From: Cupriavidus neocaledonicus
GTDB lineage: Bacteria; Pseudomonadota; Gammaproteobacteria; Burkholderiales; Burkholderiaceae
NCBI RefSeq assembly: GCF_000372525.1
Contig: NZ_AQUR01000104.1
Coordinates: forward strand, 1-64,000
DNA: 64,000 nucleotides
Direction: 5' to 3'
The notes beneath the pieces were generated by a model. The model was not told the DNA's origin. It did no database searches and saw nothing but the letters and a program-made list of their open reading frames with translations. The position numbers and the translations under genes are program-made. Below are positions 45,904 to 55,033 of the stretch, one piece after another. Each line of letters starts with the position of its first letter. Position 1 is the first letter of the stretch.

Positions 45904-45930
45904 CAAACGGCGCCGCGAATGGGCGCCGCC
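45904..45930 (-). terminator. Probable terminator after the GGCT gene
   Basis: A 7-bp GC stem (45908-45914 with 45922-45928) is followed on the minus strand by TTTGCTTTTGC. It lies between the GGCT stop (45952) and the hydrolase start (45868). Confidence 0.5.
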
Positions 45931-45951
45931 TGTTTGAAACGCGTGCGAAAT

Positions 45952-46368
45952 TCAGGCCACGCCCGTATCGCGGGCGCGGCGATAGGCTACCCAGTCGCCG
46001 CTGTCGATACGCGGCAGCGCGGCGGCCGCGGCGTCGGCCACCGGATACAGCAGGCAGGCGACCGGCTGGCCATTGCACTGCACCGCCCGTTGCTCGCGCA
46101 CGAACAGCGTGGCCTGGCCCGGATAGACCTCCTCGATCTCGTCCAGCACCGGCAGCAGGGCGTCGGCAATCTCGTAGATATCGCCGACCACCGGCCCGCC
46201 GCCGGCATCCAGCACCAGGCCGGGATAAGTGCCGAAGTCATAAAGCCTGCCGGCCACCGTGCCCGTGCCCAGCAGCGTGGGCGCGGCAATGCCGTGGCGC
46301 AGCGCCGCGGCGTTCAGGTCGTTGACCTCGCCGGCGCGCAGCGTGCCGTAGACGAAGACGCGCGGCAT
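45952..46368 (-). CDS. Gamma-glutamylcyclotransferase-like protein (YtfP/AIG2 fold)
   Basis: A 138-aa protein with the family start MPRVFVYGTLRAGE, then GRLYDFGTYPGLVLDAGGGPVVGDIYEI and the acidic LDEIEEVYPG stretch, which supplies the expected catalytic glutamate. Members release 5-oxoproline from gamma-glutamyl compounds, though many bacterial ones lack a proven substrate. It starts 2 bp after the rraA stop, so the two are co-translated. Confidence 0.87.
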   Translation of the reverse strand: MPRVFVYGTLRAGEVNDLNAAALRHGIAAPTLLGTGTVAGRLYDFGTYPGLVLDAGGGPVVGDIYEIADALLPVLDEIEEVYPGQATLFVREQRAVQCNGQPVACLLYPVADAAAAALPRIDSGDWVAYRRARDTGVA

Positions 46369-46370
46369 GC

Positions 46371-46868
46371 TCAGCGCTCCAGCGGTTCGTCGGCGACCAG
46401 GATCCCGTCGACATCGACATAGATCCAGTCACCCGGGCGCACCACCGCGCCCGGCATCTGCACCGCGACCTCGCGCTCGCCCACGTTGCGCTTCTGGCTC
46501 TTCTGCGGATGTGCGGCCAGCGCGCGGATGCCGATGTCGCACACGTCCAGCTCGGCGGTATCGCGGACGCAGCCGTTGACGACGATGCCGACCCAGCCGT
46601 TCTTCTCCGCCAGCAGACCCAGGTTGCCGCCTACCAGCGCGCAGCGCAGCGAGCCGCCGCCGTCGATCACCAGCACCCGCCCCTGCCCCGGCGACTCCAG
46701 CGTGCTGCGCACCAGCGAGTTGTCTTCGAACACCTTGAGCGTCGCCGCGGGACCGGCAAACGCCGGCTGCTTGCCGAAGGCGCGGAACACCGGCGCCATC
46801 ACGCGCAGCGTGCCCGTGGCCAGGCGGTCTTCATGCGCGTCGCACAGGTCGGTGGTGACGGGCTTCAT
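46371..46868 (-). CDS. rraA: RraA-family protein (RNase E regulator or HMG aldolase-like)
   Basis: A 165-aa protein of the RraA fold. Core segments are VLVIDGGGSLRCALVGGNLGLLAEKNGWVGIVVNGCVRDTAEL and GDWIYVDVDGILVA. The G-x-x-G ... R-D arrangement is shared by RraA, which inhibits RNase E, and by 4-hydroxy-4-methyl-2-oxoglutarate aldolases. The length and the RNVGEREV segment favour the regulator subgroup. AGGAG precedes ATG 46868. It is the third gene in the MFS-TPP enzyme-rraA-GGCT run, whose other members look metabolic. Confidence 0.85.
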   Translation of the reverse strand: MKPVTTDLCDAHEDRLATGTLRVMAPVFRAFGKQPAFAGPAATLKVFEDNSLVRSTLESPGQGRVLVIDGGGSLRCALVGGNLGLLAEKNGWVGIVVNGCVRDTAELDVCDIGIRALAAHPQKSQKRNVGEREVAVQMPGAVVRPGDWIYVDVDGILVADEPLER

Positions 46869-46922
46869 CTACGGTCTCCTGATAAAAAAATCCATGTATT
46901 CCGTGGTGCAGGCGGTACGGCT

Positions 46923-48662
46923 TCAGGGCTTGCGGCTGGCCAGCGCCTGCGCGCGGATCGCGCTCAGTGTGGTGCGCGGCGTGATCACGTCCGGATCCAC
47001 CTGGATCTCGATCAGCGTCGACACCGGCGCGGCCAGCGCCTCGCGCAAGGCCGGCGCAAAGGCATCTGTAGTGGTCACGGTGGCACCGCGTGCCCCATAG
47101 GCGCGCGCCAGTGCGGCAAAGTCGGGGTTGCGCAGCTCGGTGCCGGACACATGCGTGGGGTATTCGCGTTCCTGGTGCATGCGGATGGTGCCGTACATGC
47201 CGTTGTTGACGACGATGATAATCACCGGCGCCTGGTATTGCATCGACGTAGCCAGTTCCTGGCCATTCATCAGGAAACAGCCGTCGCCTGCCAGCGCCAC
47301 CACGGTGCGCTGCGGGAAGGCGATCTTGGCGCCGACCGCGGCCGGCACGCCGTAGCCCATCGCGCCGCTGGTCGGCGCCAGCTGGCCGCGGCCGCCGCTG
47401 GTGAACGGGCGATAGTGGAAATAGCGGTGCAGCCAGCCGGCATAGTTGCCGGCGCCATTGGTCACCACCGCGTCGGCCGGCAGCAGCTGGTCCAGCGTGC
47501 GGATGACTTCGGCCATGTCGACGCCCTGCCCGGTGAACGGCGGCGGCTGCAGGTAGCGTTCATAGTCGGCATGCGCCGCTTCGGTCCAGGCTTTCCAGCG
47601 CGGCACGGCCTGCGGCTGCAGGCCCGCCAGGCGCGCGGCAATGGCCGGCATCGACGCCTGGATCATCAGGTCGGCCTGGTACACGCTGCCCAGCTCTTCC
47701 GCACCGGCATGCACATGGACCAGCGTCTGCGCCGGCCGCGGCGCCGCGATCAGCGCGTAGCCGCCGGTGGTCATCTCGCCCAGGCGCGGGCCGATCGCGA
47801 GCACCAGGTCGGCCTTGCGGATGCGTTCGGCCAGCGCGGGATTGATGCCGATGCCGACATCGCCGGCGTAGTTGGGGTGGCGGTTGTCGAACAGGTCCTG
47901 GCCGCGGAAGGCACAGCCCACCGGCAGCGCGAAGCGCTCGGCAAAGGCCTGCAGGTCGGCGCAGGCCTGCGGGGTCCAGCCGCTGCCGCCGGCCAGCACG
48001 AACGGGCGCTCGGCGGCGTGCAGCATTTCGGCCAGCCGCGCCAGCCCGGCCTCGCCGGGCCAGGCCATGACGCGCTGGTACGCCTGCAGCTGCGGCACCG
48101 CTGCGCTTTGCGCCAGCATGTCCTCGGGCAGCGCCAGCACCACCGGGCCGGGCCGGCCCGAGGTGGCGGTCTGGTAGGCGCGCGCGATGTATTCCGGAAT
48201 GCGTTCGACCCGGTCGATCTGCGCCACCCACTTGGCCATCTGGCCGAACATGCGGCGGTAGTCGATTTCCTGGAAGGCCTCGCGGTCCATGAAATCGGTG
48301 CCGACCTGGCCGATAAACAGGATCATCGGGGTCGAGTCCTGGAACGCGGTATGCACGCCGATGCTGGCATTGGTGGCGCCGGGCCCGCGCGTGCAGAACG
48401 CCAGCCCGGGGCGTCCGGTCAGCTTGCCGTAGGCCTCGGCCATCACCGCGGCCCCGCCCTCCTGGCGGCAGACGATGAAGCGAAGCCGGTCGCGGCGGCG
48501 GTGGAAGCCGTCGAGCACCGCCAGGTAGCTTTCGCCCGGCACGCCGAAGGCCAGCTCGGCGCCGTGCGCGAGCAGCGCATCGACCAGGATATGGCCGCCC
48601 GGCAGCGGCGTGTCGCGCTCGGTGTCTTCAGGCTGGGTGGCGTTGGCCGGCGTCATTGGCAT
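46923..48662 (-). CDS. Thiamine diphosphate-dependent enzyme (acetolactate synthase-like)
   Basis: A 579-aa three-domain enzyme. Glu68 in CRQEGGAAVMAEAYGKLTG activates the thiazolium. The cofactor motif GDGCFLMN begins near residue 459 and ends NNGMYGTIRMHQ. The order of domains fits the acetolactate synthase/benzoylformate decarboxylase group; no regulatory small subunit gene is adjacent. It may decarboxylate or ligate a 2-oxo acid. GAGGAA precedes ATG 48662; an ATG two codons later is also possible. It lies 50 bp after the MFS gene and 54 bp before rraA, so the three are likely co-transcribed. Confidence 0.86.
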   Translation of the reverse strand: MPMTPANATQPEDTERDTPLPGGHILVDALLAHGAELAFGVPGESYLAVLDGFHRRRDRLRFIVCRQEGGAAVMAEAYGKLTGRPGLAFCTRGPGATNASIGVHTAFQDSTPMILFIGQVGTDFMDREAFQEIDYRRMFGQMAKWVAQIDRVERIPEYIARAYQTATSGRPGPVVLALPEDMLAQSAAVPQLQAYQRVMAWPGEAGLARLAEMLHAAERPFVLAGGSGWTPQACADLQAFAERFALPVGCAFRGQDLFDNRHPNYAGDVGIGINPALAERIRKADLVLAIGPRLGEMTTGGYALIAAPRPAQTLVHVHAGAEELGSVYQADLMIQASMPAIAARLAGLQPQAVPRWKAWTEAAHADYERYLQPPPFTGQGVDMAEVIRTLDQLLPADAVVTNGAGNYAGWLHRYFHYRPFTSGGRGQLAPTSGAMGYGVPAAVGAKIAFPQRTVVALAGDGCFLMNGQELATSMQYQAPVIIIVVNNGMYGTIRMHQEREYPTHVSGTELRNPDFAALARAYGARGATVTTTDAFAPALREALAAPVSTLIEIQVDPDVITPRTTLSAIRAQALASRKP

Positions 48663-48711
48663 GGAAACGTTCCTCGGGCAAGCGGATTCGGATGGCGGCG
48701 GGCTGGCCGGG

Positions 48712-49974
48712 CTAGGCGGCCTCCGCCCGGGCCGCGGACCGGCTGCGCGAGCGGTTGCCATTGCCCACCGTCACCGCGGTGAAGATCGACAGCAGCTGGA
48801 AGCCGCCGATCATGAAGAAGACCCAGGCCGGCAGCCTGGCATCCATCAGCGCGCCGAAGAACAGCGGGCCGCAGGCCAGGCCGATATCCAGCCCCGAGTA
48901 GACCACGCCGTAGACGCGCCCGGTGGCGCCGGCCGGCGCGGCCGCGCGCACCAGCAGGTCGCGCGAGGGCCCGGCGGTGCCGGCGCCGAAGCCGATCACG
49001 CCCATCAGCACCGGCACCAGCAGCGCCGGCACCAGGTTCAGCCCCACCAGCACCGCCATCAGGCCCGACACGGTGAAGCTGACCGCGATCAGCCGGTCAT
49101 GGTTGCTGGTGCGGCTGGCGGCAAAGCCGCCGACGATCATGCCGCCGGCACTGCACAGCATGTAGACGGTGTACGACGCCGTGGCCAGCGTGAACGGCAT
49201 GCCGTACAGGTAGGTCAGCGCGGTGGGCGCGAAGCTCTGGATGCCGGCGGCGGAAAACGTGGTCAGCAGGAAGAAGCCCCAGCACACCCACACCTGCGGC
49301 AGGCGCAGGAAGCCCAGCACGCTCCCGTCCGCTGCCGCCGCCCGGGCGGCGGGCCGGCCCACGGCGCCCTGCACTTCGCGCGGGTCCAGCACGTGGCGCA
49401 GCGCCACCAGCACCGCCAGCACGATCAGGGCCACCGCCGACGCCGCCGCCAGCGCCACGCGCCAGCTGGCCAGGTTGGCGATCGCCACCAGGAACAGCGG
49501 CGCCGCGGCCCAGCCCAGGTTGCCGGAAATGCCGTGCACCGAGAACGCGTGTCCGAGGCGCGGCTGCGACACATGCTTGTTCAGCAGCGTGAAGTCGGCC
49601 GGATGGAACACGCCGTTGCCCAGCCCGGCCACCGCCGCGCCGAACAGCAGCCCGGCATAGCCGCCGCTGGCCGACAGCAGCAAGGCCGCGGCGCCCAGGC
49701 AGGCGAGCCCGCCGAACAGCACCGGCCGCGCGCCGAAGCGGTCGACCACGAAGCCGGACGCGGTCTGCACCACCGCCGAGACCGCGAAGAACACCGTCAT
49801 CAGCAGGCCCAGCTCGGCATAGCTCAGCCCGAACTCGGCCTTGATCCACGGGAACAGCGGCGCCAGCAACAGGTGGTAGAAGTGCGAGACCCCATGCGCC
49901 AGCCCCACCAGCCCGATCACCTGGGCGTCGTGGCGAAGGGAATTTGGCGTGGGCTCGAGGGCGGCGGTGGACAT
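48712..49974 (-). CDS. MFS transporter, Fsr-like
   Basis: A 420-aa membrane protein with about 12 hydrophobic segments. GLAHGVSHFYHLLLAPLFPWIKAEFGLSYAELGLLMTVFF and GNGVFHPADFTLLNKHVSQPRLGHAFSVHGISGNLGWA match fosmidomycin-resistance-type transporters. Despite the name, natural substrates of this group are mostly unknown. As the first gene before a TPP enzyme it may import that enzyme's substrate, which is inference. The C-terminus is basic (NRSRSRSAARAE). Confidence 0.83.
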   Translation of the reverse strand: MSTAALEPTPNSLRHDAQVIGLVGLAHGVSHFYHLLLAPLFPWIKAEFGLSYAELGLLMTVFFAVSAVVQTASGFVVDRFGARPVLFGGLACLGAAALLLSASGGYAGLLFGAAVAGLGNGVFHPADFTLLNKHVSQPRLGHAFSVHGISGNLGWAAAPLFLVAIANLASWRVALAAASAVALIVLAVLVALRHVLDPREVQGAVGRPAARAAAADGSVLGFLRLPQVWVCWGFFLLTTFSAAGIQSFAPTALTYLYGMPFTLATASYTVYMLCSAGGMIVGGFAASRTSNHDRLIAVSFTVSGLMAVLVGLNLVPALLVPVLMGVIGFGAGTAGPSRDLLVRAAAPAGATGRVYGVVYSGLDIGLACGPLFFGALMDARLPAWVFFMIGGFQLLSIFTAVTVGNGNRSRSRSAARAEAA

Positions 49975-50125
49975 GGCGCGGGCGGTCGGAGGGTGCTGCG
50001 GTGGGCCGGGCGGCGGGCAAAAAAATACGGGCCGAAGCCCGCATCATAGAGGAAAACCCCTGCCCGCTGCTGGCAGGTGCCGGCCACGCCGCCCGCGGCC
50101 TGGCGCTTCCTGCCGGCTCGCGCCC

Positions 50126-50950
50126 TCACATCTGCTTGAACAGGTGCGCGTACTGGCGCGCCACCGGCAGCAGTTCCGGCCGGTCGCGCAGCCGCAGCGA
50201 CAGCCGGCCCAGCGACTGGTTGACCGCGCTGGCGACGCAGCCGATGTTGACCACGGTGCCGCGGTGCACCTGCCAGAAACGCTCGGGATCGAGCTGCTGC
50301 GTCAGCTCGCGCAGGCTGGTGCGGATCAGCGCCTCGCCGGCGCCCGAGACCACGTTGACGTACTTGTCGGTGGCTTCCAGGTAGATCACTTCGTCGACCG
50401 GGATGATGCGCACCTCCTGCCCCACCAGCGCCTTGATAAAGCGCAGGTACTGGCGTTGCGGCGCGCCGGCCGCGCCCGGCGTGGCGTGCTCGAGCGATTC
50501 CAGGCGCGCCAGCAGCTGGCCGAGCCGGTCGGTCTCGGCCACCGCCGCGTCATCCTCGCCGTCCTCCGCTTGCGCGGGCGCGGCCAGCCGGTCCTTCAGG
50601 CGCTGCACGGTCGCTTCCAGCCGTTCGCGCTGCACCGGCTTGAGCACGTAGTCGACCGCGGCACGCTCGAAGGCCTCCAGCGCAAACTGGTCGTAGGCGG
50701 TGACGAACACCACCAGCGGCGGGGTATCGAATTCGATCAGTTCGCGCGCCACGTCCATGCCGCTCATGCCGGGCATGCGGATATCGAGGAAGGCCACGCG
50801 CGGCTGGTGCTCGCGCGCCGCCGCCAGCGCCGCCACGCCGTCGTGGACCACGGACACCACCCTGGCTTCGGGCCACAGGGCCGCCAGTTCGGATTCCAGC
50901 ACGCGGGCGAGCAGCGCTTCGTCGTCGGCAATCAGCAGGGTCGGGGTCAT
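50126..50950 (-). CDS. LytTR-type response regulator
   Basis: A 274-aa response regulator. The receiver domain has Asp10/Asp9, phosphoacceptor Asp56 (FLDIRMPGMSGMD) and Lys104 (YVLKPV). The C-terminal LytTR DNA-binding domain spans about 165-270 (EVIYLEATDKYVNVVSGAGEALIRTSLRELTQQLDPERFWQVHRGTVVN). Its partner kinase is encoded 137 bp upstream on the same strand. The start codon is preceded by three tandem 10-bp repeats instead of a clear ribosome site. Confidence 0.92.
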   Translation of the reverse strand: MTPTLLIADDEALLARVLESELAALWPEARVVSVVHDGVAALAAAREHQPRVAFLDIRMPGMSGMDVARELIEFDTPPLVVFVTAYDQFALEAFERAAVDYVLKPVQRERLEATVQRLKDRLAAPAQAEDGEDDAAVAETDRLGQLLARLESLEHATPGAAGAPQRQYLRFIKALVGQEVRIIPVDEVIYLEATDKYVNVVSGAGEALIRTSLRELTQQLDPERFWQVHRGTVVNIGCVASAVNQSLGRLSLRLRDRPELLPVARQYAHLFKQM

Positions 50951-50985
50951 GGGGGCTTGATGGGGCTTGATGGGGCTTGATGGGG
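50951..50985 (-). repeat. Three tandem 10-bp repeats at the response regulator start
   Basis: GGGGCTTGAT-type units recur at 50951-50960, 50961-50970 and 50971-50980, with a partial copy to 50985. The array abuts the ATG on the minus strand, exactly where a ribosome site should be. Copy-number change would shift spacing by 10 bp each time. Confidence 0.75.
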
Positions 50986-51087
50986 GCGTGGGAGCGTTGG
51001 CGTTCGCAGCTTCGTGGCGACCGCAGGCCCACCCGGGCGAAAACTGCAGCGCTTGTTCTTTTCAGGTGAACCGACAGCGCGTGCGCG

Positions 51088-52263
51088 TCAGAACCGTGAC
51101 ATGGCCGCGGCGGATACCGGCATGCCCTCCGGCACCGCGGTGACGGTCTGGGTCAGGGTTGGCGCCTCGGCCGGGCGCTCCAGCGGCAAGGTCAGCCGCA
51201 CCACCACGCCGCGCGGCGTGTTCTCTTCCATCTGCATGGTCGCCGCCGCGCCGAAGATACGCGCCAGGCGCTCGCGCACATGGGTGATGCCCAGCCCCGA
51301 GCCCTTGCCCGAGGCATGGCCGAAGCCGACGCCGGTATCGGCGATCACCACCTGCACCGCATTGTCGCCGGCGGCGCGCGCCGACAGCCGGATATGGCCG
51401 CCGATCATGCAGGGTTCGATGCCGTGCGTGACGGCGTTTTCCACCAGCGGCTGGATCAGCATCGGCGGGATTTCCACCTTCGCCAGCTCGCGCGGCAGGT
51501 CGATGTCATACGACAGCCGCTGGCCGAAACGCATGGCCTGGATCTCGAGATAGCTGCGCAGCAGCTCGAACTCCTGCCGCAGCGTGCATTGCTCGGCGCG
51601 GGTGTGCGCCAGCGACATGCGCAGGAAGCCGATCAGCCGCTGCAGCAGCTGCCGCGCCGCGGGCGGATCAGTGGCGATCAGGCCGTCGAGGTTGGCCAGC
51701 GAGTTGAACAGGAAGTGCGGCTCGATCTGCGCCTGCAGCGCCATCAGCTGCGCTCGCACCAGCTGCTTTTCGGCTTCCTCGCGCTGCAGCGCGTCCAGCG
51801 CCGCCTGCCGCTCCAGCGACGCCAGCTTCTCGCGCGACCAGTAGAAATAGATCATCGACGCCGCCGCCAGCATGCCCACCACCAGGCACATGCGCAGCAT
51901 GCCGCCGGCCTCGTCGGCCGACTTGGGCGGGAGATCCAGCACCACGCGCGTGGCCCAGCTGCCGAACACCACGCCCGCGGGCACGGCCGCGGCGGCGAGC
52001 AGCAGGAAAGGCCAGCGGCGCGGGCGGTCGTTCCACCAGATCACCACGCGCGGGATGTCGATCAGGGCCCAGATCGACAGGCCGATCAGCTGGCTGTAGA
52101 CGAAGTTGTGCCACAGCGTGCCGCCGGTCTGGAAGCCGTAGTTCAGGCTGATGGCGATCACCGAGTTCATGCACAGCACGAACAGCAGGTCGCGCCCGAG
52201 GATATTCAGGCGGGACGGAATGGCGGTGCAGGCGTGTGAGAAGCAGCGGTCCATGGCGTTCAT
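51088..52263 (-). CDS. Sensor histidine kinase, LytS/YehU-type
   Basis: A 391-aa membrane kinase. Four hydrophobic segments lie in residues 25-140, with no large periplasmic sensor domain. A coiled coil (145-180) leads to the His_kinase domain with phosphoacceptor His183 in QIEPHFLFNSLANL. The HATPase domain has PLVENAVTHGIE and the G-boxes DTGVGFG and GSGLGITHVRERL. It is upstream of the LytTR regulator on the same strand and forms a two-component system with it. The signal is unknown. Confidence 0.92.
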   Translation of the reverse strand: MNAMDRCFSHACTAIPSRLNILGRDLLFVLCMNSVIAISLNYGFQTGGTLWHNFVYSQLIGLSIWALIDIPRVVIWWNDRPRRWPFLLLAAAAVPAGVVFGSWATRVVLDLPPKSADEAGGMLRMCLVVGMLAAASMIYFYWSREKLASLERQAALDALQREEAEKQLVRAQLMALQAQIEPHFLFNSLANLDGLIATDPPAARQLLQRLIGFLRMSLAHTRAEQCTLRQEFELLRSYLEIQAMRFGQRLSYDIDLPRELAKVEIPPMLIQPLVENAVTHGIEPCMIGGHIRLSARAAGDNAVQVVIADTGVGFGHASGKGSGLGITHVRERLARIFGAAATMQMEENTPRGVVVRLTLPLERPAEAPTLTQTVTAVPEGMPVSAAAMSRF

Positions 52264-52324
52264 GTTAGCGCGGCTTTCGCCGCGCGCAATACAGCGGGTG
52301 ATGTGATCCCGACATCGAGATGCG

Positions 52325-52732
52325 TCAGCCGCCCTGCCCGGTCACATCGCCAGACCGCGCGGGTGCGGGCGCAGGCGCCGTGCCGCGGCCCGTCAGCGCG
52401 CGCCACCATTGCCCGGACAGCACATAGCGGGGAAAGGTGATCCACTGCTCGGCCAGGATCCGACCCGCGATATCGGCCGGCCCGGCAAACGGCTCCGGCG
52501 CATGGGCTTCCAGCCGGTGGCCGCGGCCCTGCAGCGCCATCGACATGCCCAGGCATACCAGCCCCAGCGCGAGCGCCGGCAGGTTCAGGCGCAGCAGGCC
52601 GTAGAGGCTCAGCACGGTGCCGCCCATGAACATCGGCACGGCCACGATATGCAGCAGCAGGTTGCGGGGATGCTGGTGGTTGCGGGCATAGCCGCGCCAC
52701 TGCCAGCGCAGCAGCGGTTCGTCGTCACGCAT
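52325..52732 (-). CDS. DUF962/Mpo1-like membrane protein
   Basis: A 135-aa protein with two or three hydrophobic stretches (about 25-70). YARNHQHPRNLLLHIVAVPMFMGG resembles the H-x4-N-x3-H segment of the DUF962/Mpo1 family, whose yeast member is a fatty-acid 2-hydroxyl dioxygenase in the ER. The bacterial role is unknown and the match is by eye. ATG 52732 starts the conserved part. It lies 61 bp after the kinase stop. The 247-bp gap on its other side holds no gene I can support. Confidence 0.62.
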   Translation of the reverse strand: MRDDEPLLRWQWRGYARNHQHPRNLLLHIVAVPMFMGGTVLSLYGLLRLNLPALALGLVCLGMSMALQGRGHRLEAHAPEPFAGPADIAGRILAEQWITFPRYVLSGQWWRALTGRGTAPAPAPARSGDVTGQGG

Positions 52733-52979
52733 GATCGTCTCTCTCTCCCTTGCCCGGTCCTTGCCGACCGGCGGCCGTGCGCAAGCTTTGTTGCGCTGCG
52801 GTACGCGTGCGCCGCCAGGGCGGAATGCCAGCGCGGGCACGTGCAGGGAATGTACCCCGCGGCGGGGGTGGAAGAAAGTCTGTTGCGACGAACGGCGGGC
52901 ACGGGGTGCGAACGGCACCGGGGGGGTGCGGACGGCGTACCCGCCGACCGCCGCGGTGCCGCCGGCGCCGCGCGCCGGC

Positions 52980-53924
52980 TCAGGCGGTCAGAGCCTGGCG
53001 GTCCTGCTCGGACAGCGCGCTGCTGACGGTGTCGCGCGACAGGTGCGGCGCGAACATGTTGATAAAGGCGTGCGCATAGCCGCGCAGGTAGGCGCCGCGG
53101 CGCACCGCCACGCTGGTGGTGTTTGGCGCGAACAGGTGGTCGGCCGAAATCCGCACCAGCCCGGAATCCTTGCGTTCGTCATAGGCCATCGACGCAATGA
53201 TGCCCACGCCCAGGTCGAGCTCGGCATAGGTCTTGATCACATCGGCATCCAGCGCCGTCAGCACGATCTCGGGCTGCAGGCCGGCCTCGGCAAAGGCGCT
53301 GTCGATCTTGCGGCGGCCGGTGAAGCCGGCGTCGTAGGTGATCAGCTGGAAGTTGGCGACGTCTTCGAGCGTCGGTTCCGGCAGGCGCGTCAGCGGATGG
53401 TCCGGCGACACCACCAGTACGTGCTGCCAGCTGTAGGCCTCGAACGACGTCAGCCCGGCCTCGCTCGCCAGCGCCTCGGTGGCGATGCCGATATCGGCCT
53501 GGCCGGTCAGCAGCAGCTCGACGATATGCGTGGGCGACGCCTCCTGCAGTGCCAGCGTCACATGCGGGTATTCGCGGCGGAAGGACTGCACCACGCGCGG
53601 CAAGGCATAGCGCGCCTGGGTGTGGGTGGTGGCGACGGTGAGCCGGCCGGTGTGGCGGCCGGCGTATTCGTCGCCGGCCTGGCGCAGGTTCTCGGCCTCG
53701 AGCAGCAGCCGCTCGACGATGCGCACGATCTCGCGGCCGGGCTCGGTCAGTCCGGTCAGGCGCTTGCCGTAGCGCTCGAAGATCTCCACCCCCAGCTCCT
53801 CCTCCAGTTCGCGGATCTGGCGCGACACGCCGGGCTGCGAGGTGTAGAGCGCGTTGGCGACCTCGGTCAGGTTGAACTGGCGGCGCACCGCCTCGCGGAT
53901 CGAACGCAGTTGCTGGAAGTTCAT
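52980..53924 (-). CDS. cysB: CysB-family LysR regulator of sulfur assimilation
   Basis: A 314-aa regulator with the CysB hallmark N-terminus MNFQQLRSIREAVRRQFNLTEVANALYTSQPGVSRQIRELEEELG. The effector domain includes TTHTQARYALPRVVQSF and QADIGIATEAL, positions that bind sulfate, thiosulfate or O-acetylserine in CysB. The ATG overlaps the cysA stop as ATGA. As the last gene of the sulfate-uptake operon it should be made in proportion to transport. The relatives Cbl and SsuR control sulfonate genes, so it may also act on the ssu genes here. Confidence 0.92.
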   Translation of the reverse strand: MNFQQLRSIREAVRRQFNLTEVANALYTSQPGVSRQIRELEEELGVEIFERYGKRLTGLTEPGREIVRIVERLLLEAENLRQAGDEYAGRHTGRLTVATTHTQARYALPRVVQSFRREYPHVTLALQEASPTHIVELLLTGQADIGIATEALASEAGLTSFEAYSWQHVLVVSPDHPLTRLPEPTLEDVANFQLITYDAGFTGRRKIDSAFAEAGLQPEIVLTALDADVIKTYAELDLGVGIIASMAYDERKDSGLVRISADHLFAPNTTSVAVRRGAYLRGYAHAFINMFAPHLSRDTVSSALSEQDRQALTA

Positions 53925-55033
53925 CGTGCGGCCTCTTGTTTTTGGGTGGGGGCGGTGCCGTTGGCTTGCGTAAAGACGCGCAGCTGGCGCGGGCGCACGG
54001 CGAGCAGCTCGCCCTCGCGGAAGCCCGCGTGGCGGAAACGCTCGAGCGGCAGCGCCACCTCGATCACGTCCTGGTTGTCTTCGCGCTCGAGCTCGAGCTG
54101 CGCCACCGGGCCCAGCGTCAGCGCGCGGCGCAGCGTCACGGCAATGCCGTCGGCGCCGGGCGCATAGCGTTCCAGGTCCAGGTCGTGCGGGCGGACATAG
54201 GCGACCGCATCGCCGGCGGTCTCGTGGCCGCTGCCAACCACCGGCAGCACCGCCTCGCCGGTATGCAGCAGGCCGCCGCTCTCGCCCACTTCGAGCCGGC
54301 CGTGGAACAGGTTGACGTTGCCGAGGAAGCCGAACACGAAGGGCGTGGCCGGATGGTTGTAGACCGCCTCGGGCGAGCCGTACTGCTCGACGCGGCCGCG
54401 GTTCATCAGCACCACCTGGTCGGCCACCTCGAGCGCTTCTTCCTGGTCGTGCGTGACGAACACGCTGGTCACATGCAGCTCGTCGTGCAGGCGCCGCAGC
54501 CAGCGGCGCAGCTCCTTGCGCACCTTGGCGTCGAGCGCGCCGAACGGCTCGTCCAGCAGCAGCACGCGCGGCTCCACCGCCAGCGCGCGTGCCAGCGCGA
54601 TGCGCTGGCGCTGGCCGCCCGACAGCTGCGCCGGGTAGCGGTCGGCGAGCCAGTCGAGCTGCACGAGATCGAGCAGCGCATGCACCTTCTCGCGGATCTG
54701 TGCTTCGCTGGGGCGCTCGGCGCGTGGCTTCACGCGCAGGCCGAAGGCGACGTTCTCGAACACGCTCATATGCTTGAACAGCGCGTAATGCTGGAACACG
54801 AAGCCAACCTGGCGCTGGCGCACGTGCTGGTCCGAGGCGTCGCGCCCAGCCAGCACGATCTGGCCCGCGTCGGCGCGCTCCAGGCCGGCGATGATGCGCA
54901 GCAGCGTGGTCTTGCCGCAGCCCGAAGGCCCCAGCAGCGCGGTCAGCTCGCCCTCGTCGAAATCGAGCGAGACATTGTCCAGCGCGACGAAATCGCCAAA
55001 GCGCTTCTCTACGTTCTTGACCTGGATGCTCAT
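53921..55033 (-). CDS. cysA: Sulfate/thiosulfate ABC transporter, ATP-binding protein
   Basis: A 370-aa ATPase: GPSGCGKTT (35-43), LSGGQRQR, LLLDEPFGALDAKVRKELRRWLRRLH and VFVTHDQEEALEVAD. The C-terminal extension (from about 240) carries the TOBE-like regulatory domain seen in CysA, with FGFLGNVNLFHGRL and YVRPHDLDLE. The ATG overlaps the cysW stop as ATGA. With cysT, cysW and the binding protein Sbp it imports sulfate or thiosulfate. Confidence 0.94.
   Translation of the reverse strand: MSIQVKNVEKRFGDFVALDNVSLDFDEGELTALLGPSGCGKTTLLRIIAGLERADAGQIVLAGRDASDQHVRQRQVGFVFQHYALFKHMSVFENVAFGLRVKPRAERPSEAQIREKVHALLDLVQLDWLADRYPAQLSGGQRQRIALARALAVEPRVLLLDEPFGALDAKVRKELRRWLRRLHDELHVTSVFVTHDQEEALEVADQVVLMNRGRVEQYGSPEAVYNHPATPFVFGFLGNVNLFHGRLEVGESGGLLHTGEAVLPVVGSGHETAGDAVAYVRPHDLDLERYAPGADGIAVTLRRALTLGPVAQLELEREDNQDVIEVALPLERFRHAGFREGELLAVRPRQLRVFTQANGTAPTQKQEAAR

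Noticed and set aside
52733..52979. Gene in the gap between the DUF962 gene and cysB
   Set aside because: Open frames here are Arg/Ala-rich, lack ribosome sites and show no recognisable similarity.
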